Shown: positions 1-13,000 of the stretch, one piece after another
Numbering within the stretch: the stretch's first letter is position 1
How the letters are laid out: each line of letters starts with the position of its first letter
Assembly (NCBI GenBank): GCA_020466095.1
Contig: CM035808.1
Location: 46,964,893-47,028,892 of the forward strand
Source of the DNA: Chlorops oryzae
Taxonomy: Eukaryota; Arthropoda; Insecta; Diptera; Chloropidae
Reading direction: 5' to 3'
Length of the DNA: 64,000 nucleotides
The notes under the pieces: model-generated
Database searches by the model: none
The model's input: the letters and a program-made list of their open reading frames with translations, nothing else
What the model was told of the DNA's origin: nothing
Translations under genes and position numbers: made by a program

Positions 1-182
1 CCGCATACGTCACAGCAACAAAATCTAAGTTCCAGCATTGCAAGTACAAATTTAAGCAGTAGCGGTAGTAATAGCCACCATCATCACAACAATAACAACA
101 GCAGCAGTCACCATAGTCATCATAGCCATGCAACAATACAACATTCACCGCAGCATTTAATACGCGCCATACCATCGTCCAG
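1..182 (+). CDS. NFAT: NFAT coding exon (partial, 3' end only)
   Basis: Open in frame 1 from the first base. It encodes 60 residues of low complexity (runs of Ser, Asn and His, such as [19 protein letters not shown]) and ends IPSS plus two bases of the next codon. The donor is AG|GTGAGT, phase 2, matching the phase of the exon at 7130. Its beginning is outside the window. Such His/Asn/Ser-rich N-termini are common in fly transcription factors and carry no diagnostic domain. Confidence 0.82.
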
Positions 183-3100
183 GTGAGTGAATCAGTTGAC
201 TTAATTGTCGGACAAATTAAATTCACAATTAATGGTCAGAGAAAAAAGCATTTAATTGAAAAAATTATATATATGTTTATGTATATATACCTATATATAT
301 AAACAAAAACTGTTTTCGAAAGTCATGCCCATTCTAATAAAAGTGTTCATGCTTTGCGTCGTTTACTGAATTTTTAGATTAAAATTAATTTTGTTGTTTT
401 TTTTTCTTAATTTATTTAATTTTCTCATGAGTAATTTCCTATATTTGGCTAGCTCTCTTATCGCATTAGTCTGTGGGGGTAAATATAAAATAATTTATAT
501 TTTGACCAGAATTACGCATCGACACGCGTACCTGCATATGATAATCGATTACGATTTAAATTTCAATTCGGCTTGGCTTGACGTGCTTTGGCAATGTAAT
601 TAAAAAGTAAATATATACTTATATCCCATCAGTCTCTGGACATTACTTCCCGATAAATTAAATAATCATTTTATGAAAGATTTCAAACTTTACTAGTATT
701 AACTTCTTTATGGCTGGTCTACAATAGTGCAGGAATTTCCGCCCAGTGATTCCTACAAATATTGAACACATAGAAACGTATGGAATCGTTTTCAATCAAC
801 TGCGTTTTGGATTTTAATTGGTTCTTTATGTTTATATTTGTTGACTATTTGGAGGAAGTGCTGCGAAGAAATTCCTTCACTATGGGAAACCGGACATTTG
901 TCATTATGAATGGAGTCAATTTAGTACGAAATCCATACATCATAGGGTAAATGCACCAGTAGTCGGCAGTTTAAGAATTTTTTCTTTTTTGAATTGATGC
1001 CGTTTGGAATGTATTTATGCTATTGAAATCATTTCAAGTTATTACATTTCCGTAATGGGTATTGTTTGAGATTTTCTTCATTGTTTTTACAAAATAATTT
1101 GTTAACATTGAGTAATTTACACCTTTCGTAAAAATCACCAAGTGTGCCTAAGTTCGGCATACGATTTTCCAATATTCGGCATGCCATGACCCTATAGTCG
1201 GCATGGCTATATTTTTAAATAAAAAAAAAAATTGTACAGAATTATAATTTTTTTACATATTTTCAATTAAATTATTCACTTTCTTGTAAATGTATTTGTA
1301 ACTTATTGTTTTTGACTTTGCATGATTTGCACATAATATCGATCTCAATTACTTCATCATATGCGAGGTTGTGCAATGCCGAGCATTGGAAATTACGAAA
1401 AAATATCTTGTTCCTTATGTCGGCACCCAACAAAATTTGAAAAATATTATACTTTTAACAAAGTTTTCTATTTCATGACAAAATTTAAAGCAATTGCTAT
1501 CTTAATATATCTTATTGATCTAACAATTTTTAAAAATAATATTAAGTTTGGCCTGTTGAATTTGGTCAGGCACTAATTTTTTTTGTTGAAAAAAACGACA
1601 TTACCGCAGGTGTTCAAAGACTGTTACTGGATGAGTCCAAAATTAGGCAAAAGTACTCTCCCCTGTCAATTTTACTCATTACAAATATAAAAATAAGAAA
1701 GTTTTGACTTCAAAGTTGTTGTTATTTTAGTATATAAGTACCGATATTCTTATTAATTCGAGTTAAAAAAAAATATTGCCGACTACTGGGACATGCCGAA
1801 CTTAGGAGCACTCACCCTATTTGTTTTGTTTTTTTTTACTGCGATTAGCTTTATTTGCTTTAATGGTTTTTAGTAGTGATGCCACGAATAGTGGATTTGG
1901 CCGAATATTCGGTCAACCTCTCGGCCGAATAACGAATATTCGGCAACCGAATATTCGGCACGTAGTCAAGACAGCTTGGGCCTACTCGCAACTAGCTGGA
2001 GTCAAGGCAAAAGCTGCCGCTGAAAAATTTGCCCACTGTTTATAATGTTTTCGAAGAAAATTTAGAAGAAGCTAGCGTACATTTAATATTTCTAAAGAAT
2101 AAAATGCAAATCTGCTGTATTTTTAGTTCTCGTTAATTAAATTTTTTTACGTTATTGTGAGAAAAATTTAATTTGTAGTTACTGCTGATTTTTTTAATAA
2201 GTTATTTCTACTACCGAATGTTTTAACTATTCGGCCGAATACCGAATACTGAAAAATGACGCCGAATAGGCCGAATACCGAATAGTGGCCGAATATTCGT
2301 GGCATCACTAGTTTTTAGTGTCGATTTTTTCAGTTTATTATCGTGTTGAAATTTTAAATATCATCATATTTGATCTAAAGTATTTCCTCTTCACTGTTTT
2401 ATGTCAATTTCTGAATTCATTCAATTAAATCCAACTTGATTTAAGAAATGTTTTGTAATCGTTAGAATTAAGCATCATCGGGCTTAAGGTCAAAAATAAT
2501 ATCTTTTTTTTCAGTTTTATTGCTACTTGACAGTGTTCCTGAGGATGCTCTTCAGAGAACAGCAAAATATTGAAGAAATAAAACTGTTAGAAGAACCTCT
2601 GTTTTGACCCTATACCCGACAAAAAAAAAAAAATGCTAACGATCAAAATTCAAATCGACAGAGGTCGAATAACAAAGCCATAGGAAATCCTTTTTATATC
2701 TATGAAGATGCCCAGAAAAAAGGCAAAAGTCTTCACAATTCTTTTTCTCTCTCGTTCTTTCTCTTTACCATTCTTTTTTATTCTCTTTCCTTGTCTTCCC
2801 CTTTCTCTTTTACTCTCTTTCCTTGTCTTTCCCTTTCTCTTTCCCTTTCTATTGTGGCATATAAAATATGCATAAAAAGCATCATTAGGTTAAACCACAA
2901 AACGATTTCACTTGGCTACTTAATGCCAGTTCTATCAATAGCGGGAACTTCTTACGTCAGCGGGCGAAGTGATAAGGTTCTCTATTTTTTTTTTTGTGTC
3001 ACATATGATATCCTTATCGGTGAATGGTTAAAGTTATATTAAAACAATAAAACCACCATCACAAAACCCTCTCAGAACGGGAAAATATTCTATAAATGAA

Positions 3101-6100
3101 AAAACTAGATTCGAGCTTGAACTCATTTTCGACTATAAAATAATTTAAAAAAAAACACAATTTCTCTTTCTGGAGAAGGTATCAGAGTTTATGAGATGTC
3201 AAAATAAAGCTTAATTTATTGGCTTTTAAAATAAATTATAACTTTTCTTGTTAGATCGTTAAGAAAAAGTTTATACCTGGTTTTCTATGAACACTTGCTT
3301 TGGACCATTTTGAATTCTTCGAAAATTCGACCACCACCTCCCTGCCAGCCAAAAAATCAAAAAATGTTTTTAAGCGCAAAATCATTTGATAGTGCCCTTA
3401 ATTATAACACCCCCATTGGTCCAAAATGAGTTTAATAGAAATCAATCAATGGTCATCATAAGAGACTCCATATAGGCAAAAATTGTCATTAAAAAGGACA
3501 TTCATCGGCCACAGCTATGACAGGCATTTTCTGAGTGAAATGTTTCATGAATATTAAATAATTTTTTGCACCTGAAAATGTGGTTTTTAATTGCTTTTCA
3601 GGTTCAAATGTATACATTTTATTAGTATAAAAGCTTTTTATACATATATATCTTATCTTAAACCCATCGACAAATAAAGCTTGCCTGCGTTGAGGGCCAA
3701 TTCAGATTGTGACGTCAAGCGTCAGGAAACAACTTACACTAGGAGGCAATAACTTTTGGATTGAGACAATCAAATTAATATAATTTTTATAAACACTTCA
3801 ATTTGAAAATAATAAGAATTATGGATGATAATCTTTACAAGAGGGAGGACACTATCATAAAGGGAGACTTTTTCTGTTGATTTTTGAAATAAAAGTGGAC
3901 TCCCTTATGAGAAATTTCATTATATAAAAACAAAATAATTTTTCATCTCATTATTATTTGAAATCATAGGCTGATTTCAAACATCATAATCCATTAGCGA
4001 GAGTCTTTAAAAAAACATGTTCCTAAAACAAATTCGCTCGGTTCTCAAAACAATTGGATTTCAAATACAGATCTATGTCAATAAGTCTTTGTTGTCTGGT
4101 GTTCCTGTTAACAAAGCTATGCAAATTGAAAATTTAAGAAAATATTTACACAAATACTGACGGCTTTTTCGTTTAATACCGAAGCGGTTACTGCAGTCTG
4201 CAGTCAGGCGCAGTATTTTATTTAAAAAAAAACACACTTTATCAGATAATCTCTTCACGTTACGAATTCTTCTTCGTTTCTTTGGGCTAGCAACCGCCAT
4301 AAAACAAGATGTGTCTGCAATTTTTGTTCTATCATTTAAATCATTTGTTTATACTGAAATTCCCAGCAGTTGTGCTCCCAAAATAAACTCTTTACTTTTT
4401 CGCACACGTTTTCAAGTACACCCAAGACTCTCTTAAAAGAATTTCTTTAAAAATTAGTTCATTATTATTAACTACTTATTAATAATAACTAAATAAATGG
4501 CTCCTCTGTTGAGATTAAGATAGACTTTGCCATACCTGAAACGTATTCCTTTTGTAGAAAATGTATTTTCAGTCTCTTGAGTTTCTTTGAAGTGGTGTTA
4601 CTGTATATTCATTTATCCAACAATAATAAAATTTTTGGCAAATTTTTTAAACAACCGAAAACTGCCAACAGAAATGTTCGTATTGATACAATTTGAGATG
4701 TTCTTAGTAATATTTTTGGAGCTTTGCAAAATTTGCAGAATCGGCTAAATTCATTTCGTAAATATGGATACAATAATTTTTAATATCTATCTCAATATTA
4801 AGTAGAAAACTTATGCCGGAAAATAAAACTCTCAGTGGACTAGTTGGTATGAGATAGGCTCTGGAATTGACTCCAGTGTTCGGACTACGGAAATCCCATT
4901 TCGTAGTAGAAGACCAAAAAAATCGGAGTAGAAATGAATTTTTGGGTAGTAAATTGGAATTTCTCATTTTCGCACCAAAAAAAGAAAAGGTCAACAATTT
5001 ATTTGAAGCAAACATTTATAACTTACATTTACATTTACATATTACTTATATTTTTTTATCTCCATCAGTCAAGATTTAGAATACAGAGACATCTGTATGG
5101 AAAACAACCATTTCTTTGCGAACGAGGGAACACAAAAAACTCGTTCCCATTACGTCTAAATCGTGACATAGACAAAATTATTTTGAGTCTGGTGAAGTGA
5201 AAAAATCGGAGTAGATTTCAGGTATAGGGTAGTGGCGGAGTAGATTTCAAAAATTAAAAAAAAAAACGGAGGAGATCTACTCCGATCGGAGTATAGTCCG
5301 AACCCTGATTGACTCATATCATTAGAATGAACTCTTTGTCTTAGTTACTTTTTGTATTACATGCTGATACATGTTATTTACAAGAAATAACAATAAAAAA
5401 TTAAAATAGAAAAAAATATATAAATGATATAAATAAATAAAATAAACAAAATAAACAAAATAAATAAAACAAATCAAATTTAAAAAAAAATAGAATAAAC
5501 TATTTAAATTAAATAAGTACATAAAATAAAATAAAAAATATGAAATAGCAAATAATAATAAAAATAAATATTAAATAAAGAATTTAAATAAAAATATGAT
5601 GGAAATAAATAAAATAAAACCAAATAAATAAATATAATATAACAAATTAAATATACAGTACACTAGGCATAACGTCAACCCCCTATTCCGTCAACACCCC
5701 AAAACGTTAACACTGTTTTATTAACATTGACTACTCTAAAACGTCAACAAAACCTAAAGGCTCTAAAAGGTAAACTTTGCGTAATAGAAAATTTAAGCTG
5801 CAATTACGTATAGAATACGAATTCTCAGAATTCCGGGAACCTCCTTTTATGCGTACAATGTAGTTTTTGATCTCTTTGTTCAGTTGTTTTTTCGGAATTG
5901 TTGATGTTGCGCGTATAAAATGAGCTCTTAAAAACCGAAAGTGCCATTATCTCATATAAAAATTTTTTCTATTTTTTCAAATACATAAACATTTGCTTGA
6001 ATCAGATTATTGGTTGGTTTTAGTTTGAATAATAAAAAAATTTTTAAAACTATAGCGCCGACTATATTTTGATCTAAAATAAGGACAATCATAAACGCCA

Positions 6101-7052
6101 ACAATCTGGTGACTGTCAACACTCGCGGTTTTAATTAGTTGACGTTATCTCGAGTGTACTGTATGTACTTAAAAAAAAAATAAATCAATAAATTAAATAA
6201 AAAATAAATAAAAATTAAATAAAATAAAAATAATTAAACTAAGGAATAAATAAAAGTGTGTATTTATAAAAGAATAATACATAAATAAATAAATTAATTA
6301 ATTAAATAAATAAATTAATTTAATTAATTAATTTATTTATTTATTATTAATTCATTAATTCATAACTAATAATTAATTAATAAAGTAATCAATAAATAAG
6401 TAAGTTAATTAGTTAATTATTAATTAATTAATTATTAAATATTTAATTATTTATTAATTGATTAGCTAATTAGTTACTTAATTAGTCAATTAATAAATTG
6501 AATAAACATATAAAAATAAAAACTAAAAAAAAAACGAAGAAATAAAAACTGCAAAAAGTCCGCCTTCATAAGAGACGTGCTTTTATAGAAGGTCGATTTA
6601 TTCCAAAATCAGCCAAAAGGCTTTACTGTGCTAACTACGAAATATGTAATCGGCATTGTTTGCATTTGTTTTTCTTCTAATGTTTGTGATGTCATAATCT
6701 TTTTAAACATTTACTCAATCTAATATAATTTTTTTTACCAAGAAATACCTGTGCGCCTTTTAAAAATAGCGCGAATTCTACACAACAAAATTTCTACACA
6801 AAAAACAAGCTTCATAGCAACGCTCTGATTATCGGACAAGTGTAGCAAATGTTATTTCGTATGCTTAAAACTGATAATTACTAATCAAACACACTGATTG
6901 GGGGGGCTTAAGCTAAAAATGATTTTATTAGAAAAATTCATATTTGAGTTAAAATTATAAGCAAATAATTAGAGGACATTTATTTCGACTTTAACTCCCC
7001 TCCAATACCATTCCATCCATGAGCATATTGCAGGGAAATATATTTCAATGCA

Positions 7053-7095
<43 letters not shown>

Positions 7096-10000
7096 AACAA
7101 AAATCCCAAAACCAAATTCTGTTGTATAGATCACCGACAAAAAAGTTGCGTTTCCTCAACCCAATCGAAGACGATGACAATGATGATGAAGATGAAGGTG
7201 AAAACGATACGACACTCACCACTACGACAACATCCGATTCCGATGATCAAAGCACATCAGCGGATTCACGCTCCGGTTCCGTAATCGGTCACAAAAATCT
7301 AAAGCGCCTAAAATTCAAAGCTCCCGTCGATTTGGATAACGATGACGCATGTAGCGAAGATGCTTTCATACGTAAAATCGCGAGCGCTAACAGCGGTCCG
7401 GAATTCCAATTGGACACGTCAAGTCAAGAACTTTCCACTTCGGCAAGCAACATCTTCTCAGCTCCACAAACGAAGTAAGATACATTTCAGTCAGTAGGAT
7501 AAAATAAATTAAATAAGTTAATCTATATTAATTAAGGTAAAAAAATCTTTGTCCCAACAACTGCTAAAAAACACAAAAAAAAAAAAACAAAAAGCTTCTG
7601 TAGATTTATCTAATTTCTCGCTAACCGCTAATAAACTCTACTCAGAAATATGCTAATTTCAAACTTTTTAGTTAGCCAATTTGATATTTCTTCTATTTAT
7701 TTATTTATTTAATTTTTGTTTTATTATTTTTTATTAGTTTTTATTTGCTTGTATGTTAATTTGAGCAATGCATCATCCTTCAATCATGTTCATTCACTAA
7801 TTCTTTTCCCCTATTGATATTGATATATAGATATTATAAAAAACAAAATTAATTTAAAAGTTCAATTTTTATTTCTTTTTTCTTTTGTATATTTTAGATT
7901 CATGCCATCGGGAGGACGTTCGATGACGCGTGTTGCCCATAAGCGTCAGCCAGCAACGCCCAGTAATTCTATTGCCACATCTTTGAATGGACGAGTTCAA
8001 TTGGAGATTATCTCACAACCAGAACAGCAGCATCGAGCCAGGTAAGCGTGTGCGCGCTATAATTTTTCTTCTACAATTACAATAGAAAATAATATATAAA
8101 AAATATTCCTTTTAGATATCAAACTGAAGGCAGTCGTGGTGCCGTTAAAGATCGTACCGGCAATGGTTTTCCGATCGTGCGATTAGTTGGCTACAACAAA
8201 GCTGCTGTCTTACAAGTCTTCATCGGTACCGATGTTGGCCGTGTGGCACCGCATATGTTCTATCAGGCCTGTAAGGTCGCCGGAAAGAATTCCACACAGT
8301 GCAATGAGAAGAAAGTCGATGGAACGATGGTTATTGAAATTGATTTTAAGCCCGAAACGGATATGTCCATAACATGCGATTGTGTCGGAATATTGAAGGT
8401 AAATATTGTATTATTGAGGAATCTTTCAGCATGAAAAATGATTATAATTGTTGGCTTTCTTCAAAAGGAACGTAACGTCGATGTCGAGCACCGTTTTCCC
8501 GATCATCTTGCGCAAAAGAATAAAAAGAAATCGACACGTTGTCGCATGGCCTTTCGCACACAAATAACACATGACGATGGTACAGTCGAAACGCTACAAG
8601 TCTGCTCTAATCCAATCATTTGCAGTAAGTTTAAATTTCTATGCCAAGAAGAAGATTAGTGAGAATGATTAAGGGGTTTGCCAGTTTTTTAGGGGTATAC
8701 TCCCCTGAATGTCTCAGAACAAGGCCTAAATTCCCTAAAATTTAATTTTCAAATCTTCTAAGAACAAAAAATTTGTCCTATAAGGTCCCATAAAAATTTT
8801 CCTGCCCTAAGACTCCACTAAAGATCATAAATGTCTTTTCATTTAGGGGAGATTCCCATAAACTGGCAACAGTGTTTGGTAGTGCCATTTTTTTATACCT
8901 TTTCCGAAGGAAAGGGTATATTAAGTTTGGCTCGGAGTATGTAACATACCAAAGGTGTCGAGATAGATATAGATATATATATATATATATATTCTTGATC
9001 AGGGTGACAAGAGGAGTCGATCTAGCCATGTATGTCTGTCTGTCTGTCGGTCACACTTTAGTTTTTCGTAATTTACTCCTAAGCCATGAAAGATATCAAT
9101 TGAAATTTGGCATAGACTTGAACCAGGTAAATGTCCGAAAAACTGCATAAAAATTTTTTTCGTATTCCCTTCTTGGGTCGTGGGAAGTGGTTCAGAAGTT
9201 TCAAAAATCACGATTTTTATCGTTTTTCCTGGAAAAATTTTTTACTATACATCCCAGCTTATTGAAATTTGGTGTGTGTATAGCTACTATGTAGACTTAA
9301 GCTTTCGCTGAAAAAAAAATTGCGACATCGCTATAACTATGGTCATCATCCTACACATTTGAAAAAAACACTCTTTCTCTTATTCTCGCATCTGTATACA
9401 AAAATGATTTTTTTATTGCTTCTTCTGATTGTGTATTTTGCCGCCAAATATTTGATTTTCACTATTTTGAATTGAGTATTTCGCTGCTAGAAAAAATGTC
9501 CTCTAACGGTTAAAATTTGACCATGACCACCATTCGCAAAAAATTTGTACTTAATTATAATTTCGAGTTTGTGAAGCTAAATCTAAGCACAAAAAATGTG
9601 TAGCTAGAACAACGAAAACGGCAGGAATTTTTGTTAAGGTAATGTTTCAACATATTTTAGGCTAAGGAAAAGGTATGTTTGCAATCGGTTTAGCCGATGT
9701 AAACTTCTTTACTTGTTTTCTTCTAAATTATATAATATGTAATATTTTCTTAAATAGAACTGAGCTTTTAATAGAAAAATCTCACCAAAGCTAAACTTTT
9801 CTTTCGTTCCTTATCGCTTTTTTCATTGATAAACCTGCTATTTTTAAAACTTTTAAATAATGACGAAATTTAGTTACGGAAATTACAAAGAATTTTTGAG
9901 ATTTTAAATATAGTAGAATCCCGATTATCCGAATGGAGGGGAATTTCGTATAATCGAAAATCCAGAAATTGAAAATTAGAAATAATTTGTTATTGATTCG

Positions 10001-13000
10001 AGCTATAAGGAATGAGTTCGGATAATCGGATATCGACAAAACCGTAGGCCGGATAATAAGTAATCCGGATAATCGGATATCGAAAAAACCGTAGGCCGGA
10101 CAATAAGTAATCCGGATAATCGGATATTGACATAACCGTAGTCCAGGCAATCAGTAATCCGGATAATTGAATATCCATATAATCGTGGTCCGGATAATCA
10201 GTAATCCGGATAATCGAGATTCTACTGTATTTTCAAAATCTTAGATCAGTCATTGCAAATTTTTTTTTTTGAAATCTTCATTCTCCTTCGATTTTTTATG
10301 TAAAATTCTCATTCCGTTAATTCATTTTTAATTAATTTTCTTTTCTATATCAGCTCAACCTCCTGGAGTTCCAGAAATTTGCAAAAAATCTCTCAATTCC
10401 TGCCCAGTCGATGGTGGTTTGGAGCTATTTATTATCGGTAAAAATTTCTTAAAAGACACACACGTCGTATTCCAAGAGACCTACGACAGCATTGAGAACG
10501 AACATCAAATTGTTCCCGGGAGCCCATTGTGGGAACAAACCGTATTGCCCGATAAAGAGTATTTACAACAGGTCAGAAATAAAATAAAAAATAAAAATAA
10601 AAAAAAATTAATTGATTGCTTTGTTTGTTATATTAATTATTTTAGACTCATCTTATATGTACCGTGCCGCCGTACATTCATCAAAATATACTGAAGCCCG
10701 TTACTGTGCAGTTATCAATAGTTTCCAGTGGCAAGAAGAGCGAGTCGCATTTATTCGTTTACACGCCAAAGGGTAGTTATACACCATTAGCTGCTGCCAC
10801 TACGCTAAGTAGTACATTAAATGGTAGCTTATCAGCTATTCAAGGTATTTATTTATTTTTCAAAATTAATATTTGAAATATGATGACTTTAAAAAAAAAA
10901 AAAAAAAAAAAAAACAGTGTTGATTGATAATGAGAAAAAAGAAAAGGAAAAAAAATAAGAAAAAATAAAAAACAAGCAAAAAAACGATTCGAACGGATGT
11001 TTAGGTAGGTTAGGTTGCCTAGGCCGTTTCTAAATCGCAGGAGTAATATTTAAAACATTTTTTTTTCTCATTTAGTATAGGAGATAGTTGACAAAAAAGG
11101 AAGAAAAACTCAAAAAAATAATTTGTTCAATTAATGAAAAAACATTAAGATTTTAAAACCACTTTGCTGGGAATCACAATCTTCAAGAATATGTCAACGC
11201 GATAAATTAAATAAATACGACAAATTAAACAGTTAGCTAGCTTCTCATTGATCAGTCCTATTCTATTCTAAATGCTATATATACAAACAAAATGATTTAT
11301 TATTATTATTTATTTTTTGAGTAGAGAGATTTTATTAAAAAAAAGTTTTTCTATATCTAGCTGAAAGAGAATATTAATTGAGCTATAAGATCTTTTCTAA
11401 ATTAAGTTGATTGAGGGATATTTATAAATTACTTCTTAGTAAACAAAAAAAAAAAAAGGGAAAATAATAAGCTAAAATAAATTTCTTATTATCACCAATA
11501 TATACATCAATAGCAGGGGCAGTTCCTGAGTGTCATCGCCAACACTAATCAAAACAACTCTGCGGTATGAATGTTTTTCTCTTTAGTTTTCTAACTCATT
11601 CTATGAAAAAGTATGAATAGAAAGAGTATTTGAAAATAATAAAATAAGCAGCGTGTATGAATTTTTGCCTGTATATTTCTAATATTTATTTCAATCTTCT
11701 TTCTACAATTGGTAAATGAAGCGAAATCGGACTAAAGTGACTACTGACAAATTACGAAAACAAAAAAAAAAAAAAAAAAAAAAACCAAACCCAAAACGAA
11801 ACCTTCTATTTCACGACGTTGGTGTGCTTAGAAAGTATAAATGAAGTGAGTGTGCTGCAGAGTTTTCTTGGTTACGTTTTGGATCGCTGTACACCGGAGT
11901 GTAGAGAAAACGAATCGATTTTCTTAACATCATTTGACGTTGAAAACGTTGATACAACCAGCAATTTTGCAGACAATATATACCTATATAAATATATAGA
12001 TACAATATATGTATTTGTTCGTCGCCTCGTAGGATATCTTCATTCCCAGCTTATAACATTATCAATGATGAAGTGCAAATTTCATTAAAATGATAATTGA
12101 AAACATCTTATAGTTTGCAATCGGCAACGCGACAGCAGATAGAATTCTGCTTTAGGAAATTTCTTTTCTCTCAACATCGGCCGTTACGAAATTCCAATAT
12201 ACATACATATCAATATGAAACAGTTTAGGATTTGTTTCAATCAAATTCAATGAAATTCAATGAAATTCAAACACCGATTCCAATCGAAACATATATCTAT
12301 TTATATATATACATATGTATACATATGTATATGTATGAATATTATCAAGAATTCAAATGATAATAAACCCATCAAGAAAAAAAAATATGATAAGAAGAGA
12401 TAAAGAAGAAGATGATGAAGAAGAAGAAGAAGTTTTCGTTCATCGCTAATTCAGCTTTAAATTCCAGACCGTTTTTCAACACTAACTACAAAATGATATT
12501 TTTTACTTTATTTTTCCCCTTCTCTTAGCAATTTAGGTTTGCGAAAGCGATTTTTTCGAAAAAAAAACTTTTATTCTGAACATATTCCAAAGCGAAAGGT
12601 CACAGATCACGCAGATCGTTTTGTATTTATAATTGATAAACAAACCAAAAATACAAAAAACAAAAAATAAACAGAAACTTAAGAAACTTAAAAAGACATA
12701 AATATTTGGGAGAGTAACAAAAAAACAAAAAACAAAACCATAAGCCACGACTGATTCGATAAAAGTCGTGCCACTACCACTCTAAAAGAACTATGAAAGA
12801 ACTTAGAGGACAAAAGATAAACGCAAGTTGTGTATAGAGACGTTAACTGAAATGCGCAGCAAATGATGAGAGGAACCAAAAGGGATCTTCTTATGCATCC
12901 ATGCTTAACTTGTCAACACTTGTCTACTGCGAAACCAACCACATCTGCCAGAGAGCCACAGCCACCACTTCTCAACCGTTCGCTACAAGACATCACATTC

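Larger units (their letters stand above)
183..7129 (+). other. NFAT: NFAT intron (6.9 kb), transposon-rich
   Basis: Bounded by GTGAGT and TATAG. It holds five small inverted-repeat elements (711-896, 945-1817, 1874-2310, 4874-5307, 5656-6161), a CT-rich tract (2,739-2,851) and long AAAT/TTAA low-complexity stretches (5,380-5,655 and 6,165-6,540). A 39-base A run (7,055-7,093) sits just before the acceptor. I see no further exon in it. Confidence 0.75.
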
